64,000 bases of DNA, taken from Lycorma delicatula. Its lineage: Eukaryota > Arthropoda > Insecta > Hemiptera > Fulgoridae. Of the stretch, positions 38,601 to 53,600 are shown piece by piece. The DNA lies in assembly GCF_047948215.1 (NCBI RefSeq), contig NC_134467.1, positions 37,800,520 through 37,864,519 on the forward strand. Direction: 5' to 3'. Made by a program: the position numbers and the translations under genes. The notes under the pieces were generated by a model. It had not been told where the DNA came from, did not search any database, and saw only the letters and a program-made list of their open reading frames with translations. Position 1 is the first letter of the stretch. Each line of letters begins with the position of its first letter.

Positions 38601-41600
38601 AAGTCCATGATAAAGATCAACTAGCGTGCTTATCACGTATCACAATGTGATGGTGACAAAATCTTGAATAATTAAAGTATGATTTTTTACAAATCATCCA
38701 ACATTCTCCTAAACATTTCTTTTTTTTTTACTTTGTGACAATGCATTGTAACATCACATAATGGATTTCACAATAACTGGGTGAGCAACAATAGAAAATC
38801 AAAAGAATGTTTTCAGTACTGACATTTATGCAGCAATATCACACAGATGATTTTTTTTTTTCATTTAGATTATAATAAGAAGAGACCTCAGTATTTCATT
38901 TGATCCTAGAGAGAGCATGCATCAAGCATCTAAAAAGCATTATTCCAACAACCCACTACATAATACAATTTGAAAAACAGCTACTTTATTATTTTAACTT
39001 AGTGCAATTATTTTAATTGTGGACTAATTATGCGATTTGAGAATTTCAGAATCGCTACTATATGTTAACTGTTTTGGTACATTATATCTTGTTAATTTCA
39101 AAAAATAACACATACATACTGTCTATGCATTAATTTATTTAAAAAATGAAGTTATACTTTTATCTTTTTACATATAATATAAACCCGCCAGGTTAGTCTA
39201 GTGGTTAAACTCGTCAACGCAAAATCAGCTGATTTTAAAAATCAAGAATTCACAGGTCTGAGTCCTTGTAAAGGCAGTTGCTTTTATATAGATTTGAATA
39301 CTAGACTGTAGATACCAGTGTTCTTTGGTGGTTGAGTTTCAATTAACCGCATGTCTCAGGAGTAGTCGACCTGAGTCTGTTGAGGACTACATGTATACCG
39401 ATTCATGTACACTTGCAGTTGCAGGCCTGGCAAGCTGGTAGCAGTAATTGCATCTACCTATAGACACACACCCACATCTGACAGCAAGCTGGAAAAACTG
39501 GTTGAAATAATAACATACAATATAATAAATGAATTGTCATGTGTTACTGGTTCCACAATGATATTGAGAGATAGTACATCTAAAAATTCTTAAAATACAA
39601 TTTATTTACTCTTAAATAAATTATTTTGTACTAAAAATGTAAATTATAAACTGCAAATACAATTTTGATTTTACTGTGAACTCTACAATAGCTAATACAA
39701 ATTAACAGCACGTTAAAAAGATTAAAAATCAAGATAACAATCGTAAATTTAGCAAATTAACATTAAAGAAGAATTATTTAGTTTTAATGTTTATAAAAGA
39801 AAAATATCTTACACTTTTATTAATGAATAATGTCACGTTTTTCCCTGTTCACAATGAACTCACCCAATAGCTTCTCGTTCTTAACTGTAGACAAGGACAT
39901 TGTCTCAAAATGGAATAATCTTATGACTCACTCTTTGAATGTTTGTTGCACACTGTCTCATCGTAATTATTGCACATCGCAATACTTATATTTGCTGATC
40001 CCCAGCAGTATTTATACCTCTGGCCGAGTGCTTGACCTGTAATAACAGCAAACAATCTACCCTTTTGTTTGTTCAAGTGAGAATCATTTCTATTATCAAA
40101 ACCTTCTATAATATTTTAGAAATTGTTTTTAATTTTTCCGTCTTTGTTAATTTGTTCACTGATTTACATTTTTCATTTTCTCTCTCTCTTTCTTATTCTA
40201 GCACTTTCTATTACTAAAAGATTCTCTAACCGTTAAAGTATTATACTAATTTAACATAATTAAATAAATATGCCACACTAATACTTCATAAAGAATCTTA
40301 CATCCTTTAATTATTATTATTATTGTTACTAGAACAATGAAAACGTTAAATAATTTTGAATAAGTACCTTTTTGTCCAGTACCATACCATGCTCCTATTA
40401 CAACTAAATCAGCTGAATCGGCCATAGCACCGTCGAACAAATAATCTTTTTTAACTTTTAACCAGTGACGTTTACCAGGCTCATAAGGACTCTAGAGAAA
40501 AAGAGATAAAAATAATGTAACAAGTTAATAAAAATGAAATAACTAATTAATTCTAAATAGAAGTGAGAAAATTACAATAATTACCAAATTATAAGAATCA
40601 GTTAAAAATTTTAATTATTATAAGAGTAAAAGTTTTGTTTTATAATCATTACATATATGGATAAATTATTATTTTTTCTACCAAGATTCTTAATACAACA
40701 AAAATACGTAATGGTAATAAAAAAAAATAATGTAATAATAACATAAATTTGTAATTAGAGGTAATAAATGATAATTTTAATGAAAATAAAATAAGAAATT
40801 ACAAATTTATTTTCATGACAATTTCCTATGCCAACCAAAAAAAAAAAAGTAGGAAGAGAAGCTAAGCAACAGATGTAAAAAGGATTAACACATTGGCTAT
40901 AGTACTAGTTACATATGTCCTGTATGAGTATGGTGTAAGTACTTAAGAAGCAGCTATTCCTCCACAATTTCCCTTTTGTCACATTCAGATTGTAGGTAGT
41001 TGGTAAAAGCAAAATTTACAATCACTTTGATGTGATATCAGATGTATAGGATTGATACTGCTGGAGCCTGATAAGATAGACTTTTATACAGCTGATAACA
41101 CTGTTAAGTAACACAAATAGTTCTACCAATGACTGACAGGTAGCGTTAGAAGAGGCAAAAGTTTAAAAAATATGTAAAAGAGTGTACTGTAATGCACCAA
41201 TAGAAATGCGAATAGTGGACAATGGAGATTTATAATGAGCAAAGATTACAAATATAAAAAAAATACAGCAGGCAATAGGTTAAGTATGCATTCTAACACC
41301 TCATTTTGAAAAGAGCAAATGAACATTCATCATGAATGTACTGGCCGGCTGTCAGTGGTAACAGATGAGTTGACTGAAAAAATTAAAGAAAATCCAACAA
41401 AACTAGTGTGCACCACAATTACCTTAGATAATTACTGATGTTTTACAATCTTTTATTTATGAAGTTTTTATTAAAAAATTGGGCTATAAAAAATTGGGTG
41501 TCAGATGAGGGGGCTTGTAGATATTCTTCAGATAAATATTTTAAAACCATTTTTGGGCTTTTTTTAATTCTGATTTTTTTAAGAGGTGCAAAAGTATATG

Positions 41601-44600
41601 GCACTGGGCTCAACCAACACAACCACTGCCACTGTTACTGTATGTAAGACTGGTTGCATTTTCCTCTGGTTACTTGACTAAAAAATATAAATAAAAAGAT
41701 TGGCCGCTATGGGAAACATAAGTAACCATATAGCACAGGTGAAGCTGCGACGGGGAGCTAGTATGTGCGCACGCGACACACACACACACAGACAGATTTA
41801 TGATATGCTTAAAAGATATATAAATATTTTCAGCAGATATTGAGCCAGCTACATACGAAATAATCCAAGAAGCTATTAAATCATATTTACACCTCATACA
41901 CATGTAAAAGTATTCTATTCATTATTAAGCCTTATCCATGTTGTGAAATAAAACTATTAATGAGAAAAACTAATAACCTGTACTACATGAGATTTTCATT
42001 TAATATCCCAAACAATCAACAACAAAAAAAAATTATGTATTTTCAAAAAATATTTTGGAAACCAAAATTATTTCATTTCTATGTCTGAGATTCACTGTTT
42101 TAAGCTACAAATCAAATATTATGTTTTTCCATACTATAGTTTAAGAAATATTCTACTGTAATTGACAAATAGAAAAGTATAACAGAGTTTCAAATTTATA
42201 TTTCAGTAATCTTAAAAATTGAATGGAAAAAATATAATACTATTTACCAATACATCCTTTAAAACAAGACCTTCCAATCCCAATCGAAATACTTTAGTCA
42301 TCATTTGTTCTAGTTCCTTTGGTTCCTGTTACAGAAAAAAATTACAAATTAGAAAAATATTTTTTTTTTATCTAGAGTTGTAAAGGTAAAACAAATTTGA
42401 TATTTTTTTATTATTATCATTTTACAAAAAAACTTAATAAAAGCGAGGAGAACGAGATAAATGAGAATGAATATGAGAAAGACAAAAAGGGAGAATTATT
42501 GCATAATTAAAATTATTATAAATATACATAATCGTATTAAGTAAAACTGTGAACCAGGTGTCTGATCAAAAGTTACATAAAAAAAAAAAATTAAAAAACT
42601 ATTTACTAATTATTGAATTAAAGTATAAATTAACTGGAAAAATTTCTTAATACAAATATATTTAAAGATGCACTAAAAAAATAAAAATAATTTCACTTTC
42701 ATATTAAATCAAGAATAAATGTTTATTATGGGCTGTTTGATTAAATTAAAATAACATTTCGTTTATATTGATAATTATGATTTATAAACCTGTTTCTATT
42801 CATGATAGTGAACGTACTTATATGTGAATATTTATTTATTAAATCTCTCAGCTACATTCAATTATAATAACGAATATTGAATAAATTTATTTGTCATAAT
42901 TCCTTTACATTATATATTATGAATAATAAAAGCGAGGGGCGCCTTTCATTGTACGAGGCTCAGCTGATAAATTTTACATATATATGCATAGCATGAAAAT
43001 GAAAAGAGATATTGGATGAAATAAAAAATGAATAAAAGTACAATACCTTAGCTACAAAATGCAGTGTTTATTTTTTAATATAATTCATGTTTACATTGAT
43101 AGACTTTTCCCTATGTGTGACAAGTTTTTGCATTCCGTCATTGAAAAATTCTGGCTGTCTTTCTCGGATTCAAATGGCCACAGCTTTCTTCACCTCATCA
43201 TCAATGGTGTAATGATCCTTTGAGATCCCTCTTGAGATGAAATGACAGAGTCAAATCCGGCAAGTATGGTGGATGCAGAATAAGCTCAAACTTCAGCTTA
43301 CAGAGAGCCATCAGAAAGTTTGCACGGTACCCATCGTGCACAGATTTTATGGTAACCCAATTTTGCTCGATAATATGGCCTACTCGTTCTTTAGATATGC
43401 TTTACTGAATAGTGATGATGCATTGCTGGGTGATTCACTGGACACTTTGAAGTAAATCATCTACCTCCTTTCAATGTTTCTCATAAGTCACAAAAACTGG
43501 TCATCCGCTGTGAGGTGCGTCCTCAATTGTCACCTCACCAGCTTCACATTCGCAAAATTTCAATACCCACCTATTCACAGTACTTCTGTCAACAGTTTTA
43601 CTACCATAAACCGCTTTTAAATGATGAAAAATATTCATAGGATTCACATTTTCTGCTGTTAAAAATTCGATCAATGTGCACTGTTTTAACTGTGTTGACA
43701 ACACTGTCAAAACAGCTTTATTCAATTTTAACTGCTACTGAAAACAAAACAGTAAACGGATTTACTGCTCCTAAATCAGATGGGTGGATAAAGTGACAAA
43801 TGAAGAGGTATTGCGGCAAATAGATGAAGAGAGAAGCATTTGGAAAAATATAGTTAAAAGAAGAGACAGAGTTATAGGCCACATACTATGGCATCCTGGA
43901 ATAGTCGCTTTAATATTGGAAGGACAGGTAGAAGTGAAAAATTGTATAGGCAGGCCACGTTTGGAATATGTAAAACAAATTGTTAGGGATGTAGGATGTA
44001 GAGGGTATACTGAAATGAAACGACTAGCACTAGATAGGGAATCTTGGAGAGCTGCATCAAACCAGTCAAATGACTGAAGACATAAAAAAAAAGGTTATTC
44101 ATTTTCTTGCATATTAGAAAAAAACAGCTGACTGGCACTCTACGTCGAACTCTTTCGTATGCATACACAGTTGTTTGAATTTCCATTATTTACAAAACAA
44201 ATTTTCTATGAAAATAGATTTTTTTATGGAATTTTTTGTAATCACAATGCATTGTCATCGACAACAACCTTACATACAAAATTTTAGCCTTCTATGTAAT
44301 TTGGAATTGGTTAAGTATTGCTGATAAAATTCTGATCATTCTGCCATACGTCACAGTGCACAGAACAAGTTGAATAAAAGCATATAAAAATCACTTAACT
44401 CTTTCACTACTACAAGAATAAACATGTTTCAAAATTAATGAAACCCGACTGAATTTAGAAATAACTCAATGAAATTTTGACGATGACTACGAAACTAGTT
44501 CTTTGAAATATTTTTAGTATCTTGTCTTATAACATGACCACCAGCAAAACATTGTATAAAATATATAATGGAATCATTGTAATCGATCTGTTTGGTAAAG

Positions 44601-47600
44601 ATAAAATATGTATTAAATAACAGAAATTCAAGCTGACATTCAAAAACTTCCTTTTTTTAATTGATGTCAGTTAAAAATTATTTGATAAAGAAATTATGAT
44701 TGTGACTGATTACTCTACACTGATGAGTTGGAATCAGATTTCATATATTTCTGATTACTGGTTGTATCACAAATCAATGACAAACCAAACATAAACAATA
44801 GCTTTATTTTTATTGTATTCATAAATAATTTAGTACACCATCTGTTATCAAAGTTGTATTTCAATTATCCTGACGCATCGAAAAAAAAAAAAAACAAAGC
44901 CAAGTTATATTATTTCTGGTGTACAAAATCCTAGAAAAAAATTGAAATTGAAATTATAAGAGAAGATGTTGACTTATACAACAGCACTTAAATTAAATTA
45001 TTCATATTTTTTCTAGATTAGTAAATTAAAATAAAAATTATAATACTCATCAATATAGAATATGAAGAATAATTTAGCGATATATTTTCATACAATTATT
45101 AACGTTATTATTAACAACTATAATATAATTTCTTCGTTAATGTATTTATAACTTTTCTGTGTGGTAGCAATTATATTTAATTATTTCAGTTGCGCAGATG
45201 AATATCAAAAAGCGTAAAAATAATTTATTCATTTTGATAATTAAGAATTGAGAAAGTACAGTTTTTAAAACATGAGTGGGAAAACGACGAATTACTGAAG
45301 TAACCTAGTGCAAAATATTATATTAAATTACATCCAGGGAAATGGAAGTACCAAGAATGAAAAAGTTCACTACAAAAATGTTCAATCTGTTTTCATGTAC
45401 CTGTTTGACTATCTGATAACCTGATTAACAGTAATTTAAGTTAACTTTGTATGTTTGTACAGTGCATTTTGAATGAGAAATTTTAAGGTACGTCTTTAAG
45501 CTGTCTTATTTGCTATTTTTATTTTTGAAAAATCTACAAATTTTAATATGAACAAAAAATTGCACTTCACCCTCATTGTTAAAATATTATTTATATAAAC
45601 CATGAATGAAAATCTAATATTAACTAAAAAAATAAAATTTAAGAAAAGCAGTACTGGTTTAGGAAAAAGTTGTCAACATTAGTATCATTGTCAGAAATGT
45701 ATACTGTATATGTTTATAGTAGCAAATTAAGTTTTCTGTAGCTATAAACATGAGTAAAGTAAGCGATAAATATACAAGGTGCGTTTGTAAAAGTTTTTCA
45801 TTTTTAAATAAACACAAAACTGAAAAATATGAGCAAACTTTAATATCTACGCACAAAAATTATATTCATTTACTACATTTCTTCATAACTGTCGTCAAAC
45901 TTCAATACCTATTTCATAGCATTTCACTGGGTTCTTCATTACCTCTTCAAGAAATTCTACCAGTGACTTAAACCATGCAGTAATGTCTAATTTCAATTTG
46001 TCTACATCATCAAATCTTTGTGATGTAAACCACAGCTTAAGGTGAAGAAAAAGAAAATAATCACTGGAAGCTATGGCAGGGCTATAGGGTGAATGAGAAG
46101 ATTTTCAACAAAGTTTTTTTAATAACCTCACTATCTGATTTCCCAGGTATAACTGATTATTGTTATGCAAAAAAAAACCTGCAGGATAGCACCCCATAAT
46201 TGTTTTTAATAGCTCTTCTAAGAATTTAAACGTTTTACAATACGTATAGGCTTTCACATTCGTTCTGTAATCACTAAATTCAATAAGCAAAATACTCTTT
46301 TTGTCCCAAAAAAGCAGTACCCATATGTTTGTTTACCGAACATCCTTGTTTGAATTTCTTCAATCTAGAGATTATGAACGACACCATTGCATCAACATTG
46401 CAGCTTTTCTTGACGTTCGAATAAGAAATCTCTAGCAGCAATGTGATTAAACAATTTATCACCTTCATTTTCATAACACGCAAAAATGTATACGCTGCAG
46501 CAAGATGTTCTTTCTTGTATATATCAATTAACAATTTCAGTACCTATATGGCACACAATTTTTAACAGCCCGATTTTTTAGTCAAAACTTTATAAATCAA
46601 AGTCATATAACATCAAAGGCAATTGTGACAAGGCAAAGCGCTGTTTTAACAAATTTTTTTGTCAAATTTTTCAATCACATCATCTGTTATCATTAATGGC
46701 CGGCTGCGATGTTCTTTGCCCTTCTCAAAATGAAAGGTATCACTATCTTACCTTACATTAGCTGTCTCGCTCATAATATTTGGCTCATAAACACCATAAA
46801 TTTACCTTTGAATTTCACCATAAAATTGTTTTTCATACGAAAATATAAAATCAGATTACTCTTCATATTTCATAATTGAAAGGATCATGAACTGTAGCAC
46901 TCATTTACAGCTGGCTATTGGCTGAAGTAACTGAGCTATGCAAGTCCCATCTGTTTACTCTGCACATGTAGGTAGCAAATTCAAAATGGATTTTACTTTA
47001 AAAACTCATATCCTTCTTATTTGATAATTGGAATAACTTAGGCTTAACTTATACGGTGAATCTCTCATTAAATAATCAAAAACCGTCATCAACATGAGAT
47101 TTGACTTATTCACTGGACTAACTTAAATTCAAGGATTAAGAAGTAGATTGATTCTTAATGGTTCAATGACAGTGAGGAGTTGAGAATGGTAATACTGAAG
47201 TTGCTGAAATCTGTAAAAACATATTTTTATGCACAAGGTACATAAAAACTAATTCCTAATAGATTATACAGAATAATAAAGTAAGTAAATAAAAATGCTG
47301 AAGAAATACAATAATTTAATTAGTTTATTAATTTTTTTATGACCAACTAATTCTACTTTTTATATTGCCACACATTTGGTTATAAGAGATATAATTAATT
47401 AAAAGTATACATACACTGATTTCTTCCATCTCGGAAAATACAATATGATTTGGTATTTCTGTCATATTATCCCTTAGTATACGTTTCCTTTCCTTCAATG
47501 GTCTGAAACATTGAAAAAAATTATTAAAAAAAATACAAAAATAAATATATAATGGGAATATATATTTTGACTTTATTCAATACGTTCTAAGATCTGTTGT

Positions 47601-50600
47601 GGATATTTGAATAAATAATAGTAATGAACTCAAAATCAGTTATGATTTTTTATAAATCTTTTATTATAACTTAAATAAAATGTAATTTGAAAACAGAAGA
47701 GAATGTTATTTTATCTAACAATTATAAAAACTCATGGATGTTTAGATTTTATTGCAATAAATTAAATAAGTAATATAAACTTAATAGTTTTAGATTTCTC
47801 TAGTTATTCTAATTTAAATAAAATCAATATGAGACCTGTTAAAAAAACTGAACATTTTTAATTATGTGCTAATGGAGATATTTAGTGATGTACGGTTGGG
47901 AGCATTGTGTTCCGCATAACCACCTCCGTAACCACATGTTCTTGGATTGTTGGTATCTTGTTTAGTTTTTGAGTAATTATTATTTGAGTGCAACATGTTT
48001 AAGTGTTAGTAGCGATTTTTGAGAACAACTATACAACATAAAATTTTGCGTGAAACTGGGGAAAACTTACACAAAGACGTTTGAACTTTTGCAACAAGCT
48101 TATGAAGATGATGCCCTGGGTTGTACACATGTTACCAATGGTTTTCACAATTTAAATGTTGGCGTCAGTCGACTGAGGATGACCCTCGACCAGAAAGGCC
48201 TTCGACTTCAACTGATATCATCTGCGTTCAGAAAATTAAAAATCTGGTGTATACAAACTGATTGACTATTAAAGAACTTGCAGAAGAGGTTAGCATTTTA
48301 ATCGGTGATGTTTTGACTAAAAAATTGAACGTACATTGATTTGCAGCAAAGTTTGTTCCTCATTTGATGACCAAACAGTCAGGAAAGAACATCGAGTGGA
48401 TGTTTGTTGGCAACTTCTTGAATAAGCCAATAACGATGAAACATTCACACGAAGAATCATAACGGGAGACGAAAGCTGGGTATATGACTACGACATCTAG
48501 AAAAAAGTTCAATCGTCACAATGGACTGGTAACGGATCTCTACATCCCAAGAAAGCACATCACTCTTGATTCAATGTCAAACTGATGCTCACTGTTTTTT
48601 CAACTTTAATGGAATTCTGAATTTTGAATTCTTACCTCAAAATGAAACAGTAAACTGTGCATATTATCAAAGTGTTGCCTTACAAGTTATGTGAAAAAAT
48701 CCACAAAAAGAGACCAAGTTTTGGCGACAACACACTCAGTTTTGTCAATTCTTCAGTTTTCCCTCAGCCTCCCTGTCAACCAGACCTGGTTCCCAGCAAT
48801 TTTTTTCTTATTTCCAAAATTAAAATAGGTAATGAAAGGAGGCAGTTTTGAGACTATTGATGCCATTAATGCAAATTTATTAAAGACATTAAAGGCCAAT
48901 TTTCTCCTAGTTAAATGAAGCTATCCAGGACTGCTTCATGAAATGAAAACACCACTGAGAAAAGAGTGAGACTAGGGGAGGGGAATACTTTGAAGGGGAC
49001 AAGTCCAATAATCTGTGAAATTAATAATAAACATTAAAAAAATGAAGTTTATTTTCTGAACAGACCTCATATATAAAATAAAGAGCATGTCAGTAAAACA
49101 AGAAAATTTAAAAGCTTGGTTATTTATTTGACAGTTGGGTGAAGGCACCAAATTTATGATATATTGTCAGCCATTAATAGCCATTTAGTAAACATAAAAC
49201 AGTGATCAAGTGTACATCATGTTTTGCTATTACATTTTTTTATAAAATCAGTGATTCTGTGATGACTAAAGGTTTTTTTGTATATTAAAAATCTCAAAAT
49301 CTGCATCAAAATTTTCAGCTTAAAAACCATCTTGAAATATTATACTACTTTTCTTTTATATATGCCACTATCATTATTATAATTAACTCACCAATCAAAT
49401 GAAATTCATTTTTACTGTATAACTAGAATAATATCTAATAATATAGTGTTAAATAAAGTCTTATCTTTACTATAAATGTAATCACAAGTTACATAAATCA
49501 TTGTTTCATTCATTATCGATAATCTTTCTTTTTCCTGTTTAGCCTCCGGTAACTACCGTTTAGATAATACTTCAGAGGATGATATGTATGAGTGTGAATG
49601 AAGTGTAGTCTTGTACATTCTCAATTCGACCATTCCTGAGATGTGTGGTTAATTGAAACCCAACCACCAAAGAACACCGGTATCCACGATCCAGTATTCA
49701 AGTCCGTGTAAAAATAGCTGGCTTTACTAGGACTTGAACGCTGGAACTCTCAACTTCCAAATCAGCTGATTTGGGAAGACACGTTCACCACTAGACCAAC
49801 CCGGTGGGTCATTATCGATAATCTATAGTCAATTCATCATTACTATTCATTATTTTTTATTTAAAGTGAATATAATATACCTCCTGAGTTAAAATTAGGG
49901 AGTGGTTAGCCAAATGCTATGTATGGAATGTCTTGTATGGAAATGAAGCGTGGACAATAAGAAAAAAAAAGAGAGAGAGAGAGAGATAACTGGACTGAGG
50001 GTTTTGTGAATGGATATGTAGAAGAATGGAGAAAATAAGATAGATAGATAAAGTAAGGAATGAAGAATAAACAGGATTACTGAAGAAATACCATTAATAC
50101 GGGCAGTACACAAAGAAAAGGAAACTGATTAGGACATGTTGGAATCTTGACAACTTCATTGGAAGGGTCAGTAGAAGGAGAAATGAAACAAGGACAATGA
50201 AGGATGAAGTAAAGAAATAGGGTGAAGAATGGAAACTAAAAGGGGATGAAAAAGGCTTGGGACAGAAATGGATACAGAGGTATAGTTTAATGAACTTGGC
50301 ACCATGCAAAACACCAGATAGTGCTGATATAACATATTTCAATTGCAATATTTATCTTTTTTAGTATTAGATTGTTCCAAAATATCATACCCAAAAAAGT
50401 GACATTTCATTTATTCCAGGGCTTAAAATTGTAATTAAATTAACATTACAAATGTAAGTTAATCTTAAATAAAAACTTGATCACCGATTTGAAAACTATC
50501 CATGGAAAGCTTCTTCTATTAATGGAACTAGTAAGAGTTATTGGTGATGTTGTATAGATGAAATTTATGCACTTGTTCTTCAATAGACAATACAATATTA

Positions 50601-53600
50601 ACGCTACCAGTTTAGTAGCAGAACATCCCAACCACGTAGGGGAAGACACCCGCCTAGTTACATTCCAGTCGTCACCACCACCCGTTCCTTGCCTGATGGG
50701 CTTTAACGGGAAATTAGTAGCAGAACAGTGGATGTTCAGTAAAGTAAGTCAGAATATGAAGACACATTTCTTGATTGCTGATCTGATAACAGCCTTAAAT
50801 CATAAATGACAATTATTAATATAAGTTACTAGTAGTTTATATTGGCTATAACAATACAAAACTGTTCTAGGGAAAATATATTACAAACATAGTTAACTTA
50901 GTATTAGAAGCCGGGGAAAAACCATATAAAAAATTATATTTTATTTAATACAAAGAAAATAAATTAACTTACTTGTGTAAAAGCGATTCATTGTTGTAAT
51001 ATAAACAATCGAACACAAATAAACATACACTAGCATCTTTAAATTCACTTTTCTAGAAAAAAAGCAGAAGAAAACCATCAATAAACAAAATATAGCAATT
51101 AATAAAAAACATCTTTTTGGAGTAATCAGTCAATTATAACTAGTTTGATTCTATTATCATTACTTTCTTTTATATAATGTATTTACTACATCCTTCATTC
51201 TCAACTGTATACCGAATTTCTTAGTTTTTATAGGCTACAAAATTTATTTTAGTTTTTTTGGATAATTTATTACAATATATTGTTAACAATTTCATTTCAG
51301 GCGATGATAACATGAAAGCGTTTTTCACAAAAAAAAAAAAAACAAATTTAATTGATGATAACACTGTAGACATGTCATTATCTAATAAAATTAAGTTGAA
51401 AGAATGATCCAAACATAAAAAAAATTAATTTTAATTTTTTTTTTAACAATGCAATTTATATTAAAACAGATAGAAAAAATTAAATACAGCACCAATATGT
51501 GATAATTTCGATGTATTGATTAAAAATTAAACATGTATCAGTATTATATAAATTTACAAAAATAAAATATAGTTTACAAATGGTATGAGGTGGATCAAAT
51601 AAATGTATTTTATTTCTAAAACTGTATATATAATAACAATGTATTTACATCATTTATGTTATTTCATAACCTTGAAAAATATTTTTAATTTTTTTTTTTA
51701 TTAAATCATTATAAGTGATGAAAAATGGCTTAGATAAATAAACATACACAAAAAAATAGACGCTGTATTGCCGGCTGTGCCAGTCAAGTCATAATTACCA
51801 AAATAAGATTTAAGCATCAAAATTCCCAGATGTCAAATAAAAAATGTAAGGATTTCAATGTAAGGTTAAACATCTAAATTGGTTCAGTCACTGAGCTGCT
51901 ATGGTAGAACAAACATACATACATGTATTAGGGTGTACCAGGTGTGTAAATATGAAAATGGAATTTACCCATAGATAGCCCTAGCTGTCAATGAAGTTAC
52001 TGTCAAATCACATTATTAGCGCCATTTTTTGAAGTTAGAAGACAGTAAATTGCAAGCATTTTTGGATGAGGATGACGCTCAAGTGCGACAACTCAGAGAT
52101 TAATTAAATGTAAGACGAGAAGCCATCTCCATATGTTTGAAAGGTTACATGGGAAAAATCCAAAAGATGGGAAAATGGGTTCCACATGAACTGAATGAAA
52201 GACAGCAAGAAAATTGAAAAATTACTTGTGAAATATTGTTCACCAGGTACAAAAGAAATTCATTTCTCCATTGAATTGCGACAGATGATGAAAAGTGGAT
52301 ATATTTCGAGAATCCTAAGCGTAAAAGATCATAGGCAGCAACTCCAGACGAACCATCGACATCGATTTCAAGGCCAAATCGCTATAGAAAGAAGACTCTG
52401 TGTTTGGTGAGATCAGAAGGATGTGATCTATTATGAGCTGCTAAAACCTGGCAAAACTGTTAATTCTGAATGCTACCGACAACAAATGATCAATTTGAAT
52501 CAAGCATTGCATGAAAAATGACCAGAATATAAAAAAAGGCAACACAAAGTGATTTTGCTTCATGATAATCTAACCATCATACACAGAAAAACCGGTCAAG
52601 GAAACGATTGAGGCTTTCAGCTGGGAAATACTTTCACATGCGGCTTACTCACCAGACTTGGCTCTGTCCGACTACTATTTATGCATCGATGGGACACGCA
52701 CTTGCTGAGTAGCGCTTCACTTCTTATGAAAATGTATGAAAATGGCTCGATGACTGGTTTGCCTCAAAAGAGCAACAGTTTCTTTAATGTGGCATTCATA
52801 AATTATCAGAGAGATGGGAAAAATATAGCTAACAATAGAAAATATTTTGAATAAAATATTTTTTATCATTTTCATACAATAAATGTGTATTTTCTATACA
52901 AAAATTCTGGTCTCATATTTACACCTCTGGTATGTATGTATCATGATATCAAGCAAAAAAATGAAAAAAAAAAAAACAACAGATAATTAAATACAACTAT
53001 TATGACAATTTTACAAATGCAAAAATACAACATACCTTATGAATTCCAAGAGTACCAAATGGTAATGGTTTACCAGTATTTAAATCAACCATAAGAATTT
53101 CACTATCTAATATTAAGTCTTTACCATGAGGAAATGCTTTTGGTATAAAATCCTTAAAATGATTCACCTGTAATAAAAAAGGAAAATTTTTTACAAAATT
53201 TACCCTTTGTTAAATGAGAATAAAGTAACAAATAATCTCTTAATCCTAGTTGAATTTCCAGCTGAGCTATAACAGTAGTTATATAATAATTAACAAAACT
53301 AAAACAAAAAATGCAATGACTTATTTGCAACATAGTTTTCTAACATACATTTTTAATTAAAAACATGTTTTTTTTACCTTATGTGGTAAGACTGGTTTCA
53401 AGCTTCTAGAGAAATATTTAAATTCTGAACCCTGTTTATGTACTTGGACACGTTCTCCATCATATTTAATCTCGGAATAAAATCCATTTGGACATTTTTT
53501 CATCGCTTGTTCAACTGATTTGCATGCTTCTGCCTGTAAGAAAACACTTAAGCATGAAAAATTGGTAATACACAAAAAAGTAGCTGAATACTCATAACTA

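Noticed and set aside
39182..39266. A tRNA gene
   Set aside because: A- and B-box-like segments are present, but the arms do not fold into a cloverleaf and the same sequence recurs with target duplications as a SINE.
53378..53533. DNA ligase I or IV instead of III
   Set aside because: The KYDGERVQVHK context, the KPLPFGTLGxHK block and the single C-terminal BRCT fit ligase III; ligase I has no BRCT and ligase IV has two.
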